Shown here piece by piece: positions 52,513 to 61,661 of a stretch of DNA of 63,375 nucleotides. Each line of letters starts with the position of its first letter. Within the stretch, counting starts at the first letter, position 1. Origin of the DNA: Clostridia bacterium (GTDB lineage: Bacteria; Bacillota; Clostridia; Oscillospirales; SIG627); assembly GCA_017467865.1 (NCBI GenBank), contig JAFUKG010000012.1:1-63375 (forward strand), read 5' to 3'. The position numbers and the translations under genes are program-made. Under the pieces are notes generated by a model. It was not told where the DNA came from. It saw nothing but the letters and a program-made list of their open reading frames with translations, and did no database searches.

Positions 52513-53586
52513 ATGGAAAAGACAAAAATCTGTATAATTTTCGGCGGAGCCTCCAGCGAGCATGAGGTTTCATGTATGTCGGCGGCATCGGTTATCGCCA
52601 ACATCAACAAGGAAAAGTATGATTTAAGATACCTTGGAATACTCAAGGACGGCAGACAGTTTTTGTATGAGGGCGACGTGGAGAGAATAGCAAATGCTAC
52701 ATTTGCCGAGGACTCGGAAAATCTCGTTCCCGCAATTATAAGCCCCTGCCCTGCACACCACGGAATAATGATACTCAACAAAAAAGAGGGCACCTTCAAA
52801 ATAGAAAACGTGGATTGCTTTTACCCCGTTATTCACGGTGAAAACTGCGAGGACGGAAATCTTCAGGGACTTCTTAAGCTCTCTGGTGTTCCTTTTGTGG
52901 GCTCGGACAACAGAGGGTCGGCAGTTTGTATGGACAAGGCCATCACCAAGACTATACTTGCCACCGTTGACGTTCCTATGGCTGACTGGAGACTCTTCAG
53001 AAATGGAGAGTGGACAGAGAGCGACGTTCTCTGGTGCGAGGAAAACCTCGGATATCCTATGTTTGTAAAGCCTGCAGGAACGGGCTCGTCGGTAGGCGTA
53101 TTCAAGGTTAAGACAAGAGAAGAGCTTATAACCGCCCTTGAAAACGCCATGAAGTACGACCCCAAGGTGCTTGTTGAGGAGTATATAAAGGGAGCGGAAA
53201 TCGAGGTAGCGGTAATTGATGAGCTTCGCGACGGCGTGAGAGTTACCACCGCATCAAACCCAGGTGAGCTTGACCCCGGAAGTGAGTTTTACGATTATGA
53301 CACCAAGTACGTAAACGACACCACCTCTTACTATATTCCTGCCCGTCTTGATAAGGAGACTTCTGAAAAAGTAAGAGAGCTGGCAGTCAGGATTTTCAAG
53401 AGACTTGATTGCCGAGGACTTTCAAGAGTAGACTTTTTTGCAGGGGAAAAGGGAATTATTTTCAACGAAATAAACACTCTCCCCGGATTTACAAAAATAA
53501 GTATGTACCCTAAGCTTATGGCAGAGTTCGGAGTGTCTTACCCCGACCTTATTGATAAGCTCATAGAATTTGCAAAGGAAAGCTAA
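52513..53586 (+). CDS. ddl: D-alanine--D-alanine ligase
   Basis: A 357-residue ATP-grasp enzyme making the D-Ala-D-Ala end of peptidoglycan precursors. The N-terminal IIFGGASSEHEVSCMSAASV, the KPAGTGSSVGVFKV loop near 180, EVAVIDE, and the YDYDTKYVNDTTSYYIPA segment near 255 are diagnostic; the Tyr in TKY favours D-Ala over D-Lac as second substrate, so it is not a resistance-type ligase. NEINTLPGFTKISMYPKL closes the active site. The S41 peptidase gene overlaps the stop by one base. Confidence 0.95.
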   Translation: MEKTKICIIFGGASSEHEVSCMSAASVIANINKEKYDLRYLGILKDGRQFLYEGDVERIANATFAEDSENLVPAIISPCPAHHGIMILNKKEGTFKIENVDCFYPVIHGENCEDGNLQGLLKLSGVPFVGSDNRGSAVCMDKAITKTILATVDVPMADWRLFRNGEWTESDVLWCEENLGYPMFVKPAGTGSSVGVFKVKTREELITALENAMKYDPKVLVEEYIKGAEIEVAVIDELRDGVRVTTASNPGELDPGSEFYDYDTKYVNDTTSYYIPARLDKETSEKVRELAVRIFKRLDCRGLSRVDFFAGEKGIIFNEINTLPGFTKISMYPKLMAEFGVSYPDLIDKLIEFAKES

Positions 53587-55202
53587 TGAAAAAACTTTTT
53601 TTATTGATTTTTGTGTGTATATCTCTTCTGTCTTTTACCGCCTTGGCGGACGACTTTATTCCCATACTTGTGGAAGACCCCGACCCCTTTGGGTTGGGTT
53701 TTGAAGACGAGGAAGAGGACCCATATCGTGATTTAACCGAGCTTGAAAGGCTTCACCGCGGTGTTATAAAGGTATATGACGGCATGACTCCTGAGGACCT
53801 TTACAGCTATATGCAGATAGTAGATAACAGCGACGGCAGATTTTACACTCAGAAGCTTTTTTATCTTTTCGACCTTATTTTATATAACCATTACAGTTCT
53901 TTTACCGCGGAAACTCTCTTTGGGGCCTTTGTCGATGAAGTTGACTATATAGACATAAACAATATGGACGAGACCTACGCCGTCCTTTTGGGGATGCTTG
54001 ACCGCTTTAGCTATTACCTTACCCCCGAACAGTCGGAAGCCTTTTTCAATCCTACCGACTCCAGAGGTGTGGGTATATCGACGGTATGGCAGGATAAGAG
54101 CGACGAATATCCCGAAAACGGAATGTACGTAAATATGGTGGCGGTGGACTCCTCTGCCGAAAAGGCAGGCATAAAGAAAGGAGACCGCCTTGTGAAAATT
54201 AACGACGTATACGTTGACGGATTGGGCTTTTACGGAGTGTCGGCGGTTATCGACGAGGAAAGCAGAGACGCAGACTTTATTACCTATACCTTTGAAAGAT
54301 ATGGCGAGGAAGCGGGTGTTTACACCTATTATCTTGAACGTACCTACGTCACCTTCCCCGAATATTCGGTGGAATACTACCCTGACAAGAACGTTTTCTA
54401 TCTTGACATAAACAGCTTTATGAATAACTCCTCTGCCGAAGAAATCAGCGCCCATATAGACAGAGCGTGGAACGATGGATACAGGAACGTAATAATTGAT
54501 TTGCAGAATAATTCGGGCGGTGTGGTGCTTTTGGCATCCGCAATAGCATCTAAGTTTATACCCGAAAAAGACGTGACTCTCTTTTATATGGGACGGGAGA
54601 ACAACAAAAAGCTATTCCCCTATTATTCCTCGGGCAACGGATACGATTTTGACTCCATAACTATCCTTGTCAACGAAAATAGCGCAAGCTCCGCCGAAAT
54701 TCTTACTGATACCCTCAGAAAGAAAGCAGGTGCTAAAGTGGCGGGAAGCACTACCTACGGCAAAGGTGTAGCGCAGATTGCCATGCAGTTTGTTGATGGC
54801 TCGGCAGTAGGAATCACCTCTTACGTTGCTTATGATACCGAGGGCAACACCTATAACGAAAAGGGTCTTACTCCTGACATAAAAAAGAAGCCTAAGGTTG
54901 TAAAAAATCAGCTTGGTGTAGACGTGGGAAGCTTTACGGCGCTTAACTTTATGACCGCTGTGTCAGCGCTTGAACAAAGACTCCTTGCTTTGGAATATAT
55001 TTCTCCCGACGAGGCAGACGGTGTGTTTGACGAGGATACCTCAAGAGCCCTCGAGTCGCTCCAATATAACTACGGACTTGAAAAGACGGGTCAGATGAAC
55101 GAAGAGACCTTTTATCTCATAACGAATTTGATAAACTCTTGGGAGAATAGCTATACCGCAACCGAAACAGTCCTTGACGTTATACTTAAAAAGCCCGTGT
55201 AA
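53586..55202 (+). CDS. S41 family carboxy-terminal processing peptidase
   Basis: A 538-residue exported protease with signal peptide KKLFLLIFVCISLLSFTALA. A PDZ domain spans ~165-260 (SSAEKAGIKKGDRLVKINDVYVDG). The S41 core has DLQNNSGGVVLLASAIASKF, the catalytic Ser in NENSASSAEILTD near 368 and the Lys in TTYGKGVAQ near 391. A peptidoglycan-binding module ends the protein (~470-530, SPDEADGVFDEDTSRALESLQ). It is coupled to ddl by a TAATG overlap. Confidence 0.93.
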   Translation: MKKLFLLIFVCISLLSFTALADDFIPILVEDPDPFGLGFEDEEEDPYRDLTELERLHRGVIKVYDGMTPEDLYSYMQIVDNSDGRFYTQKLFYLFDLILYNHYSSFTAETLFGAFVDEVDYIDINNMDETYAVLLGMLDRFSYYLTPEQSEAFFNPTDSRGVGISTVWQDKSDEYPENGMYVNMVAVDSSAEKAGIKKGDRLVKINDVYVDGLGFYGVSAVIDEESRDADFITYTFERYGEEAGVYTYYLERTYVTFPEYSVEYYPDKNVFYLDINSFMNNSSAEEISAHIDRAWNDGYRNVIIDLQNNSGGVVLLASAIASKFIPEKDVTLFYMGRENNKKLFPYYSSGNGYDFDSITILVNENSASSAEILTDTLRKKAGAKVAGSTTYGKGVAQIAMQFVDGSAVGITSYVAYDTEGNTYNEKGLTPDIKKKPKVVKNQLGVDVGSFTALNFMTAVSALEQRLLALEYISPDEADGVFDEDTSRALESLQYNYGLEKTGQMNEETFYLITNLINSWENSYTATETVLDVILKKPV

Positions 55203-55213
55203 ACGGGCTTTTT
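55188..55213 (+). terminator. Terminator of the ddl-S41 operon
   Basis: AAAAAGCCCGT pairs with ACGGGCTTTTT. The stop codon is in the loop region. Confidence 0.88.
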
Positions 55214-55262
55214 GTTTTTCGCTGAAGCGAAAAACAAAAATCACCCTGAAGGGTGATTTTAA
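55214..55262. repeat. Two short palindromes
   Basis: TTTTTCGCT-GAA-GCGAAAAA and AATCACCCT-GAA-GGGTGATT. The second recurs, with a one-base difference, at 55729-55746 on the other side of the XRE gene. Confidence 0.6.
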
Positions 55263-55475
55263 TTATCTGTTATCGCTTCTTCCCACAATGTAATCAAGAG
55301 ACACGCCGTAAAAATCGGCTATTTTTACAAGCATTTCCAGCTTTGGTTCTCTTCTCATAAGCTCGTAATTTTGATATGCTTTTTCAGTAATATTGCAGTA
55401 TATGGCAACCTGCATTTGAGTAAAGCCTTTCTCAAAACGCAGCTCTTTTAATCGTTTAGAAATTATTTGTCTCAT
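55263..55475 (-). CDS. XRE family helix-turn-helix regulator
   Basis: A 70-residue HTH_3 protein: ISKRLKELRFEKGFTQMQVAIYCNITEKAYQNYELMRREPKLEMLVKIADFYGVSLDYIVGR. It is alone on the minus strand. Directly upstream lies an 18-base palindrome (55533-55550) and a strong promoter pointing the other way. Autoregulation is plausible. Confidence 0.88.
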   Translation of the reverse strand: MRQIISKRLKELRFEKGFTQMQVAIYCNITEKAYQNYELMRREPKLEMLVKIADFYGVSLDYIVGRSDNR

Positions 55476-55496
55476 TATTTTCCACCTATTTTTTAC

Positions 55497-55525
55497 TTGA
55501 CAAATAGAGTATAAACGATTATAAT
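55497..55525 (+). promoter_or_regulatory. Consensus promoter of a short transcript
   Basis: TTGACA, 17 bases, TATAAT: a perfect match to the sigma-70 consensus. It points away from the XRE gene and toward no protein gene. The palindrome CACCAACAATTGTTGGTG (55533-55550) covers the expected start site and may be the XRE operator. Confidence 0.75.
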
Positions 55526-55531
55526 AAAAAA

Positions 55532-55614
55532 TACACCAACAATTGTTGGTGCGAACGGGGGTTACTACACTCTTTTAAGAAAAACTTGAAGTTTATTACT
55601 TCAAGTTTTTCTTC
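55532..55614 (+). ncRNA. Candidate small RNA beside the XRE gene
   Basis: The consensus promoter drives a predicted ~83-base RNA that ends at a strong terminator (AGAAAAACTTGAAGT with ACTTCAAGTTTTTCT, 55578-55612, then T-rich). No open frame of useful length lies in it; the unpaired middle reads CGAACGGGGGTTACTACAC. The function is unknown. Promoter and terminator are seen in the sequence; the RNA itself is inferred. Confidence 0.5.
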
Positions 55615-55620
55615 CTTAAC

Positions 55621-55746
55621 TTTTGCCGTTAGGCAAAAATATCACTGCCGTAAGGCAAATATCACAGCGAAGCTATATAACTTGTGCGGTAGCACAAATA
55701 TCACTTTTCGCTTTAGCGAAAAACAAAAATCACCCCGAAGGGTGAT
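55621..55746. repeat. Array of short palindromes with AATATCAC linkers
   Basis: Six units: TTTTGCC-GTTA-GGCAAAA, TGCC-GTAA-GGCA, AGC-GAA-GCT, TGTGC-GGTA-GCACA, TTTCGCT-TT-AGCGAAA and ATCACC-CCGAA-GGGTGAT, most joined by AATATCAC. The stems have nothing in common, but the linkers do. Confidence 0.7.
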
Positions 55747-55749
55747 TTT

Positions 55750-56040
55750 TTACATAAGTGCGTTTTGAAGCCAGGATGCTCCGAAGTCAAGAGCCTCATA
55801 AAGTCCTTTCTTCATGCCCTGCTTAAGGCTTCTTTCAACGATGGGCAGATTTTTATCGGTGCTTTGTATCTGTATAAGTATATCGGAAGGCACCTGTTCT
55901 CCGTGCACCTCTTTGTAAGTAAGTACAGTCAGCACCAGCACCGCTTTGTCGTTGGGGTCGCCGTAGCATATAACGTTATCTTTTTTCACAAGGGGCTTTC
56001 CCTTATACATGGAAAATCCCTCAATTATTTTCTCTGCCAT
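55750..56040 (-). CDS. Hypothetical protein, 96 aa
   Basis: A 96-residue protein with a beta-rich first half (EGFSMYKGKPLVKKDNVICYGDPNDKAVLVLTVLTYKEVHGEQVPSDILIQIQSTD) and a helical end (ERSLKQGMKKGLYEALDFGASWLQ). I do not recognise the family. It follows ireB by 14 bases on the same strand and is probably co-transcribed with it. GGAGG lies before its start codon. Confidence 0.7.
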   Translation of the reverse strand: MAEKIIEGFSMYKGKPLVKKDNVICYGDPNDKAVLVLTVLTYKEVHGEQVPSDILIQIQSTDKNLPIVERSLKQGMKKGLYEALDFGASWLQNALM

Positions 56041-56054
56041 AATAATCCTCCGAG

Positions 56055-56315
56055 TTAATCTAAGTTAAGATATTTTTTAATCATAATAGTGAGAACTTCG
56101 TCGCGGTCAAGCTTTCTTATAAGACCTCTGGCATTGTTATGATTTGTAATATAGGTAGGGTCTTGTGAAATAAAATATCCCACAAGCTGATTGACAGGGT
56201 CATATCCCTTGGCGGAAAGAGCCTCATATACCTGATTGAGAGTATCGTGAATTTCTGCTTCACGCTGGTCTACGACAGGAAACATCATTGTTTTTCCGTT
56301 TTCATTTACAGACAT
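56055..56315 (-). CDS. ireB: IreB family regulatory phosphoprotein (UPF0297)
   Basis: An 86-residue protein of the UPF0297/IreB family, a substrate of the Ser/Thr kinase IreK/PrkC in Firmicutes that affects cell-envelope stress responses. The family core is clear: [47 protein letters not shown]. An N-terminal run [11 protein letters not shown] carries the expected phosphoacceptor Thr region. In many Firmicutes it lies near alaS and yqgF; here it is next to rnpB. Confidence 0.9.
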   Translation of the reverse strand: MSVNENGKTMMFPVVDQREAEIHDTLNQVYEALSAKGYDPVNQLVGYFISQDPTYITNHNNARGLIRKLDRDEVLTIMIKKYLNLD

Positions 56316-56343
56316 TTTATTTTCTCTCCTTTTTATTTAAATA

Positions 56344-56693
56344 GCAGACCGAATCTATAAGCCGGGTTTTGTCTTAGACGATCATCTATCTTGGATATCG
56401 GTTGCCCGATACCTCACGCCACCTTCGAGGACGTATCAGGCGGATATGGAGTTTTCTCTCCGCCTCTTGCGGTGTTGCTCCGGATAGGGTTTACATGGCC
56501 ACGGCGTCTCCGCCATGCCGGTGAGCTCTTACCTCGCCTTTCCATCCTTACCGTTAAAAACGGCGGTTTATTTCTGTTGCACTTTCCCTGAAGTCGCCTT
56601 CGGCAGACGTTATCTGCTATCCTTGCCATATGGAGCCCGGACTTTCCTCACATAAAGCCTTTCGGCATATATGCGTAACCGTCCGATTCGGTC
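56344..56693 (-). ncRNA. rnpB: RNase P RNA (class A)
   Basis: On the minus strand the RNA opens with GACCGAATCGGACGG and its 3' end GATTCGGTC pairs with the start, forming P1. The conserved GAGGAAAGTCCGGGCTCC block (near 56635-56652), GCGTGAGGTATCGGGCAACC region and ACCCGGCTTATAG end are typical of bacterial RNase P RNA, which processes the 5' ends of tRNAs. Length ~350 fits. Confidence 0.96.
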
Positions 56694-56699
56694 AATGGT

Positions 56700-56728
56700 A
56701 TTATACCCCATAAATTTAATTTTGTCAA
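56700..56728 (-). promoter_or_regulatory. Promoter of rnpB
   Basis: On the minus strand TTGACA and TATAAT with a 17-base spacer, 6 bases before the RNA start: full consensus, as expected for a highly expressed RNA. Confidence 0.85.
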
Positions 56729-56901
56729 ACATATTGCACAAATCAAATAATAATTGTATAATAAAAGAGTATAAATTTCATTTTATACAAACTTTGTTTA
56801 TATTTATTTGATAAAATAACAAATAAAAATGCAGAATGCAGAATTAAGGTTGATTTGCCTTAGGCAAATCTTCCGTTAATTACGTAGTGTAAGGAGAAAT
56901 T

Positions 56902-57846
56902 ATGATTGAAATAATAGGCGTTACCAAGGTTTTCGGTAACAAGACGGCTGTTGACAATCTTACCTTTACCGTGGCAGACGGTGAGATTATGGGATTTCTC
57001 GGACCTAACGGTGCGGGCAAGAGCACTACCATGAATATTCTCACAGGTTATCTTTCGGCAACCTCGGGTAAGGCTATAATCAACGGCACCGACGTTTTCG
57101 AGGACCCTAAAAAAGCAAAAGAGAATATAGGCTTTCTTCCCGAACAGCCCCCGCTTTATCAGGATATGACTGTTCTTGAATATCTGAAATTCGTGTATGA
57201 GCTGAGAGGTGCTACTCTTCCGAGAAAAGCTCATCTTGACGAAATCTGCGAAATGACGGGTATCGGCGGAGTAAAAAACCGAGTTATTAAAAACCTTTCT
57301 AAGGGCTACCGACAGAGAGTAGGTATCGCTCAAGCCCTTGTGGGCGACCCTAAGGTTCTTATTTTCGACGAGCCCACCGTTGGACTTGACCCCAATCAGA
57401 TAGTGGAAATAAGAGCACTCATAAAGAAGCTTGGCAAAAAGCACACAGTTATTCTGTCTACCCATATCCTCTCGGAGGTGCAGGCGGTTTGCAACAGAAT
57501 ACTTATAATCAATAAAGGTAAAATCGTAGCAGATTCACCCACTGGAGATTTACTTAAAAACACCGCAGGAGCCCTCAAGTACAGAGCTGTCCTTGCTACC
57601 CGCGATATGAAGGACGCCCTCAGACTTGTCAGCTCTGTAGACGGCGTTGTGTCGGTTGTGCCCGACGAAAAGAGCGAAGAGGGAATGTCAGCGGTAATCC
57701 TTGAGTCCGACCCAAGCGTTGACGTAAGACCGGGACTCTTCAGAACACTTGCATCAAAGGACGTTCCTCTTGTGGGACTTGAAAACGTAAGTCTTACTCT
57801 CGAGGATATCTTCGCAAGACTTACTCTTTCAGGGGAGGTAAAATAA
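56902..57846 (+). CDS. ABC transporter ATP-binding protein (GldA-like)
   Basis: A 314-residue ATPase: Walker A GPNGAGKSTTMN near residue 33, signature LSKGYRQRVGIAQAL near 131, Walker B VLIFDEPTVGLDP near 155, and ILSTHILSEV. The last ~85 residues form an accessory domain. With the next three genes it forms a four-gene operon of the Gld-type (GldA-GldF-GldG plus DUF4340), known from gliding Bacteroidetes but also common in non-gliding Clostridia. The cargo is unknown. AAGGAG precedes the ATG; the 170 bases upstream hold a GCAGAATGC repeat and a GATTTGCC palindrome. Confidence 0.93.
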   Translation: MIEIIGVTKVFGNKTAVDNLTFTVADGEIMGFLGPNGAGKSTTMNILTGYLSATSGKAIINGTDVFEDPKKAKENIGFLPEQPPLYQDMTVLEYLKFVYELRGATLPRKAHLDEICEMTGIGGVKNRVIKNLSKGYRQRVGIAQALVGDPKVLIFDEPTVGLDPNQIVEIRALIKKLGKKHTVILSTHILSEVQAVCNRILIINKGKIVADSPTGDLLKNTAGALKYRAVLATRDMKDALRLVSSVDGVVSVVPDEKSEEGMSAVILESDPSVDVRPGLFRTLASKDVPLVGLENVSLTLEDIFARLTLSGEVK

Positions 57847-58551
57847 ATGTTTGCAATATATAAAAGAGAACTTACAGGCTACTTTACGTCAACCCTCGGT
57901 TACATATTTATGGCAGTGTTTCTTGCTCTGTCGGGGGCAATAGTGTGGTTTTCCACCTTCTTTTCGGCAACTACCTCCTTCGGCAACTACTTTTTTATAA
58001 TGATTTTCTTTTTCATTATACTCATCCCTATTCTCACCATGAGACTTCTCAGCGAGGAAAGACGTACCAAGACCGAGCAGATACTTCTGACGGCTCCCGT
58101 CTCTCTGTTCAACATTATCTTCGCGAAATTCCTTGCAGCACTTACCCTCTTTGAAACTACCTTTTTAATTTCACTTCTAAATCTCATACCCGTATCGCGC
58201 TACGGCACCGTGAACACCGCCGAGGTTATCTCTAACTTTATCGGAGTTTCTTGTATCGCAATGTCACTTATTGCAATAGGACTTTTTATCTCTTCTCTCA
58301 CAGAAAGCCAGTTCATTGCGGCAATAGGCTCCATCGCAGTAATTCTCGGAATTCTTCTGGTGGGCGTGTTCTCATCATCCATCACTAACGACTTTGTCAG
58401 AGTGTTTGTAAAATGGTTTTCCATTCTTGACCGCTTCGTAAACTTCAGATATGGTATTTTTGACATTTCTTCCATAGTTTATTATATTTCTATTTCGGCA
58501 ATTTTCATATTCCTCACAGTCAGAGTATATGAAAAACGCCGCTGGGCATAA
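57847..58551 (+). CDS. ABC-2 type permease (GldF-like)
   Basis: A 234-residue membrane protein with six hydrophobic segments, starting AIYKRELTGYFTSTLGYIFMAVFLALSGAIVWF, the typical opening of GldF-type ABC-2 permeases. PILTMRLLSEERRTKTEQILLTAPVS near residue 60 is the conserved coupling loop. It starts directly after the ATPase stop codon. Confidence 0.92.
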   Translation: MFAIYKRELTGYFTSTLGYIFMAVFLALSGAIVWFSTFFSATTSFGNYFFIMIFFFIILIPILTMRLLSEERRTKTEQILLTAPVSLFNIIFAKFLAALTLFETTFLISLLNLIPVSRYGTVNTAEVISNFIGVSCIAMSLIAIGLFISSLTESQFIAAIGSIAVILGILLVGVFSSSITNDFVRVFVKWFSILDRFVNFRYGIFDISSIVYYISISAIFIFLTVRVYEKRRWA

Positions 58552-58562
58552 GGAGGCACACT

Positions 58563-60044
58563 ATGAAAAAAACCTTAAAATACGGCTCTGCCTCTGTTAT
58601 CCTTGCTATCGTTTTTATTGCCCTTGTTTTCGTACTTAACCTCGTTGTCACCTCTCTCACAGAGCGCTTCAACCTCTTTGTTGACCTCACAGAGGAACAG
58701 CTCTACGAAATTTCCGACGCATCACATAAGCTCCTTGAAAATATGGGAGAGGAAGAGATTAAGTTTATATTCCTTACCCCACTCGACGAGCTTGACAACA
58801 ACGAGTATACAAAAAGCGTTAAGACTCTTGCTGAGGAATACGCTGAAAAGTACCCGAACGTAACTCTTGAATACGTGGATATGCTCAAAAACCCCGGCGC
58901 CGTTTCAAAATACCGCCGTGACTATGACTTGTCTGCAACTACCGTTATTGTAGAAAGCGCAAAGCGCTTCACCGCCTTTGATATGTCCGAGTGCTTCGTT
59001 TATACTCAAGACCAAAGTGGTAACTATCAGTACTACGCCTTTAACGCAGAGTACCGCTTCACATCTTCGCTTATTAAAGTCACCCGTGAAGAGATGCCAC
59101 GAGCACTCTTTGTTACAAACCACGGTGAGACCGTACCCGTTCAGCTTAAAGCCCTTCTCGTTGACGCAGGCTTTACCGTTGAAAACGTTGACCTTTCACA
59201 AAAGGATATCCCCGAGGATGCCAAGCTTGTTATAGTGAATGACCCTCAGACCGACTTCACAGGCATAGAGAGCGAGGAAATGGGCGTCAGCGAAATTACC
59301 AAGCTTTCACGCTACCTTGAAAAGGGCGGAAACGCTATGATTTTCGTCAGCCCCGCAACACCAGAGCTTAAAAATCTGGACGAGCTTATGGGAAATTGGG
59401 GTATAGGAGTCCTTCACGGCTATCAGGTAGTAGACGACATCAACTCGGTGTCAAGTATGAACTCTCTTGCTCTTATCACAAGATACGTTGAAGACACCTA
59501 TGAAGACGACGAAACAGACTTCTCAGTATTCCATAAGAGAGTTTCCGAGGTCGATAACCCTATCAAGACGGTCTCTCACTATACCGCTCCCCTCGAAATT
59601 CTCCCCCTCACCAACGTTACTCATTCGGTAGCACCTATCCTTTCCTCCTACGGAACCTCATATATCCCCGAAAGCGACAGCAAAAACCTCTACGAGGGCG
59701 CAGTTCCCGTGCTTGTAGCAGGCGCAAGAAGAGAGTTTAACGAGGAGCTTGGCGAAACCGAGATCAACTACCTTATCGTCGGCGGCTCCACTTACCTTGC
59801 TTCCGACGTGTTCCTTGGCACCTATCGAAATACCTATGCAAACACCGAGATTATGAAATCTATTGTTTCGGAGATAACCGACGAAACAATGCTCCTCGAC
59901 GTAAGCTATAAGGTTTATAACGATACCAGCCTCACTATCGACAACCGCACAAGTCAGCGTTGGCTCATAGCCCTTGTGGCGGCTCTCCCCGCGGCGGTTC
60001 TTTTGGGAGCCTTCCTTGTGTTCCTTAAGAGGAGGCACTTATAA
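58563..60044 (+). CDS. GldG family auxiliary ABC protein
   Basis: A 493-residue protein with one membrane segment at each end (~12-33 and ~470-488) and a large outer domain. The GldG/ABC_transp_aux pattern is visible in NLFVDLTEEQLYEISDASHKLL near 38, KFIFLTPLDELDNNEYTKSVKTLAEEYAEKYPNVTLEYVD, and the ALFVTNHGE turn. A type of IFT52/GldG-like fold. It overlaps the next gene by one base. Confidence 0.88.
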   Translation: MKKTLKYGSASVILAIVFIALVFVLNLVVTSLTERFNLFVDLTEEQLYEISDASHKLLENMGEEEIKFIFLTPLDELDNNEYTKSVKTLAEEYAEKYPNVTLEYVDMLKNPGAVSKYRRDYDLSATTVIVESAKRFTAFDMSECFVYTQDQSGNYQYYAFNAEYRFTSSLIKVTREEMPRALFVTNHGETVPVQLKALLVDAGFTVENVDLSQKDIPEDAKLVIVNDPQTDFTGIESEEMGVSEITKLSRYLEKGGNAMIFVSPATPELKNLDELMGNWGIGVLHGYQVVDDINSVSSMNSLALITRYVEDTYEDDETDFSVFHKRVSEVDNPIKTVSHYTAPLEILPLTNVTHSVAPILSSYGTSYIPESDSKNLYEGAVPVLVAGARREFNEELGETEINYLIVGGSTYLASDVFLGTYRNTYANTEIMKSIVSEITDETMLLDVSYKVYNDTSLTIDNRTSQRWLIALVAALPAAVLLGAFLVFLKRRHL

Positions 60045-61660
60045 TGACGAAATTTAAAAAGCAAATGATATTTGCCGTCCTTCTCATAGTGGCGGCAATA
60101 GCCCTGACCGTAACCTACTTCCTTGTATCAAAGGAAGACGTCGCAGCGCCTGCCCCCGTAGTTGACGCTATTCTCGACGGTGAGAATATCGTCATTTCGG
60201 GTCTCGACCCCGAAAAGTCTTACGAATATTCAAGGGATAATAAAAAATGGCAGGACGCCGAAAAGAACGTCTCTCAGCTCACCCTTGACGTGGGAAAGAT
60301 GTGCTATATAAGGGAAAAGGGCGATAATAACGCCTCTGCCGTTGTGGGCGCCTTCGGTGAATCTACCAAGAACTCACGCCCCTATATCGTGGATATGATT
60401 GAAAACAAGGATATGAACAGCATCTTCGTTCATAATCCCCTTGGCGAATATACCCTCATCCATAAAAAAAGCGGTGCATATAAGATAGAAGGTCTTGACG
60501 GCTTTGAGGTAGATGAAGAAAAGCTCGCCTCTCTCAGAGTAAATGCCATGAACCTCTTGGCGCTCAGATACGTTGACAGAGTGAGTGACGAAGAGCTTCT
60601 CGGTTACGGAATAGACGTAAATAACCCCGCAAGCTATTTCACCGTAACCTATAACGAAACGGACAGCTATACTATTCTCGTGGGGGATAAAACCCCCGAC
60701 GGCGACGGCTATTACGCAGTCCTTCAAGGCAGAGGCGCCCTCTACGTTGTAGATACTGGCCTTGAAAGCTCCATCCTCTCTGCCAAGCGTGACTACGTTA
60801 AGCCCGCTATCGTCCACACCGTTGAACAGAGCCATAAGTTCACCCTTTCCACCTTTACTTTGAATAAAAAGGGAGAAAAATTCGTTACCATAGATAAGGT
60901 TTCGGGCGATTTGACCTATGGAAATAACTCTACCCACAGAGTGACCTTCCCCGCCTATAACTACGCAACTAACCTTACTAACTTTGAAGTGTTCTTAAAC
61001 GACCTCTTGGCACTTACGGGAAGTAAAACTCTTCTTTACGGTGACGAGATTACCGACGAGGCGCTTCGTGCCTACGGCTTTTTCGATGCCGACGGCAACG
61101 ATACGTCCGACTATTCCTTCAGCTATAAGTTCCCCGCTTTCTCGGAAGAGCTCTGGGTGATGAAGGATGCCGAAACGGGGGATTATATTGCCTATTCCAA
61201 GAACGCAGGAATTGTAGCATCAGTTCCCGCTGCCTCTCTTGCCTTTCTCGAATGGGATATGCTTCTTTGGGTATCATCTGAAATATATCTTCTCGATATA
61301 GAGGACATTGCAAAAATGACCTTTGAAGGAAACGGCGAAAAAGCAGAGTTCGTACTGTCGGGAGAAGCACAAGACCTCAGCGTTAAAGTAAACGGCAAGG
61401 TCGGAAATATCGAAGACTTTAAACAGCTTTATAAGTCTATACTCTATATTATCGTAACCTCATATTCCGACGGCTCTGCAGTGGGCGAAGAGGCACTCCA
61501 TCTCACCGTTGAAACCGAAAAGGGAGAAGTGCTTGACTATCGCTTCTACCGTCATACTGCTCAGAATATGTACTACACCTTAAACGGCTTCGGAGAGTTT
61601 TACGTCTCCGCCGATAAAGTAAACGAGGTAAAGGAAACCGCTTTCGGTTTTATATATTAA
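60044..61660 (+). CDS. DUF4340 domain-containing protein
   Basis: A 538-residue protein with one N-terminal membrane anchor (MIFAVLLIVAAIALTVTYFLV) and an outer part of repeating beta-alpha units: VNAMNLLALRYVDRVSDEELLGYGIDVNNPASYFTVTYNETDSYTILVGDKTPDGDGYYAVLQG, typical of DUF4340 proteins that always accompany GldG-type exporters. It is the last ABC-operon member; the nrdG-like gene starts 1 base later. Confidence 0.88.
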   Translation: MTKFKKQMIFAVLLIVAAIALTVTYFLVSKEDVAAPAPVVDAILDGENIVISGLDPEKSYEYSRDNKKWQDAEKNVSQLTLDVGKMCYIREKGDNNASAVVGAFGESTKNSRPYIVDMIENKDMNSIFVHNPLGEYTLIHKKSGAYKIEGLDGFEVDEEKLASLRVNAMNLLALRYVDRVSDEELLGYGIDVNNPASYFTVTYNETDSYTILVGDKTPDGDGYYAVLQGRGALYVVDTGLESSILSAKRDYVKPAIVHTVEQSHKFTLSTFTLNKKGEKFVTIDKVSGDLTYGNNSTHRVTFPAYNYATNLTNFEVFLNDLLALTGSKTLLYGDEITDEALRAYGFFDADGNDTSDYSFSYKFPAFSEELWVMKDAETGDYIAYSKNAGIVASVPAASLAFLEWDMLLWVSSEIYLLDIEDIAKMTFEGNGEKAEFVLSGEAQDLSVKVNGKVGNIEDFKQLYKSILYIIVTSYSDGSAVGEEALHLTVETEKGEVLDYRFYRHTAQNMYYTLNGFGEFYVSADKVNEVKETAFGFIY

Positions 61661-61661
61661 T

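Noticed and set aside
52513..53586. ddl as a vancomycin-resistance D-Ala-D-Lac ligase
   Set aside because: The TKYVNDTTSYYIPA region keeps the Tyr typical of D-Ala-D-Ala ligases, and no van genes are nearby.
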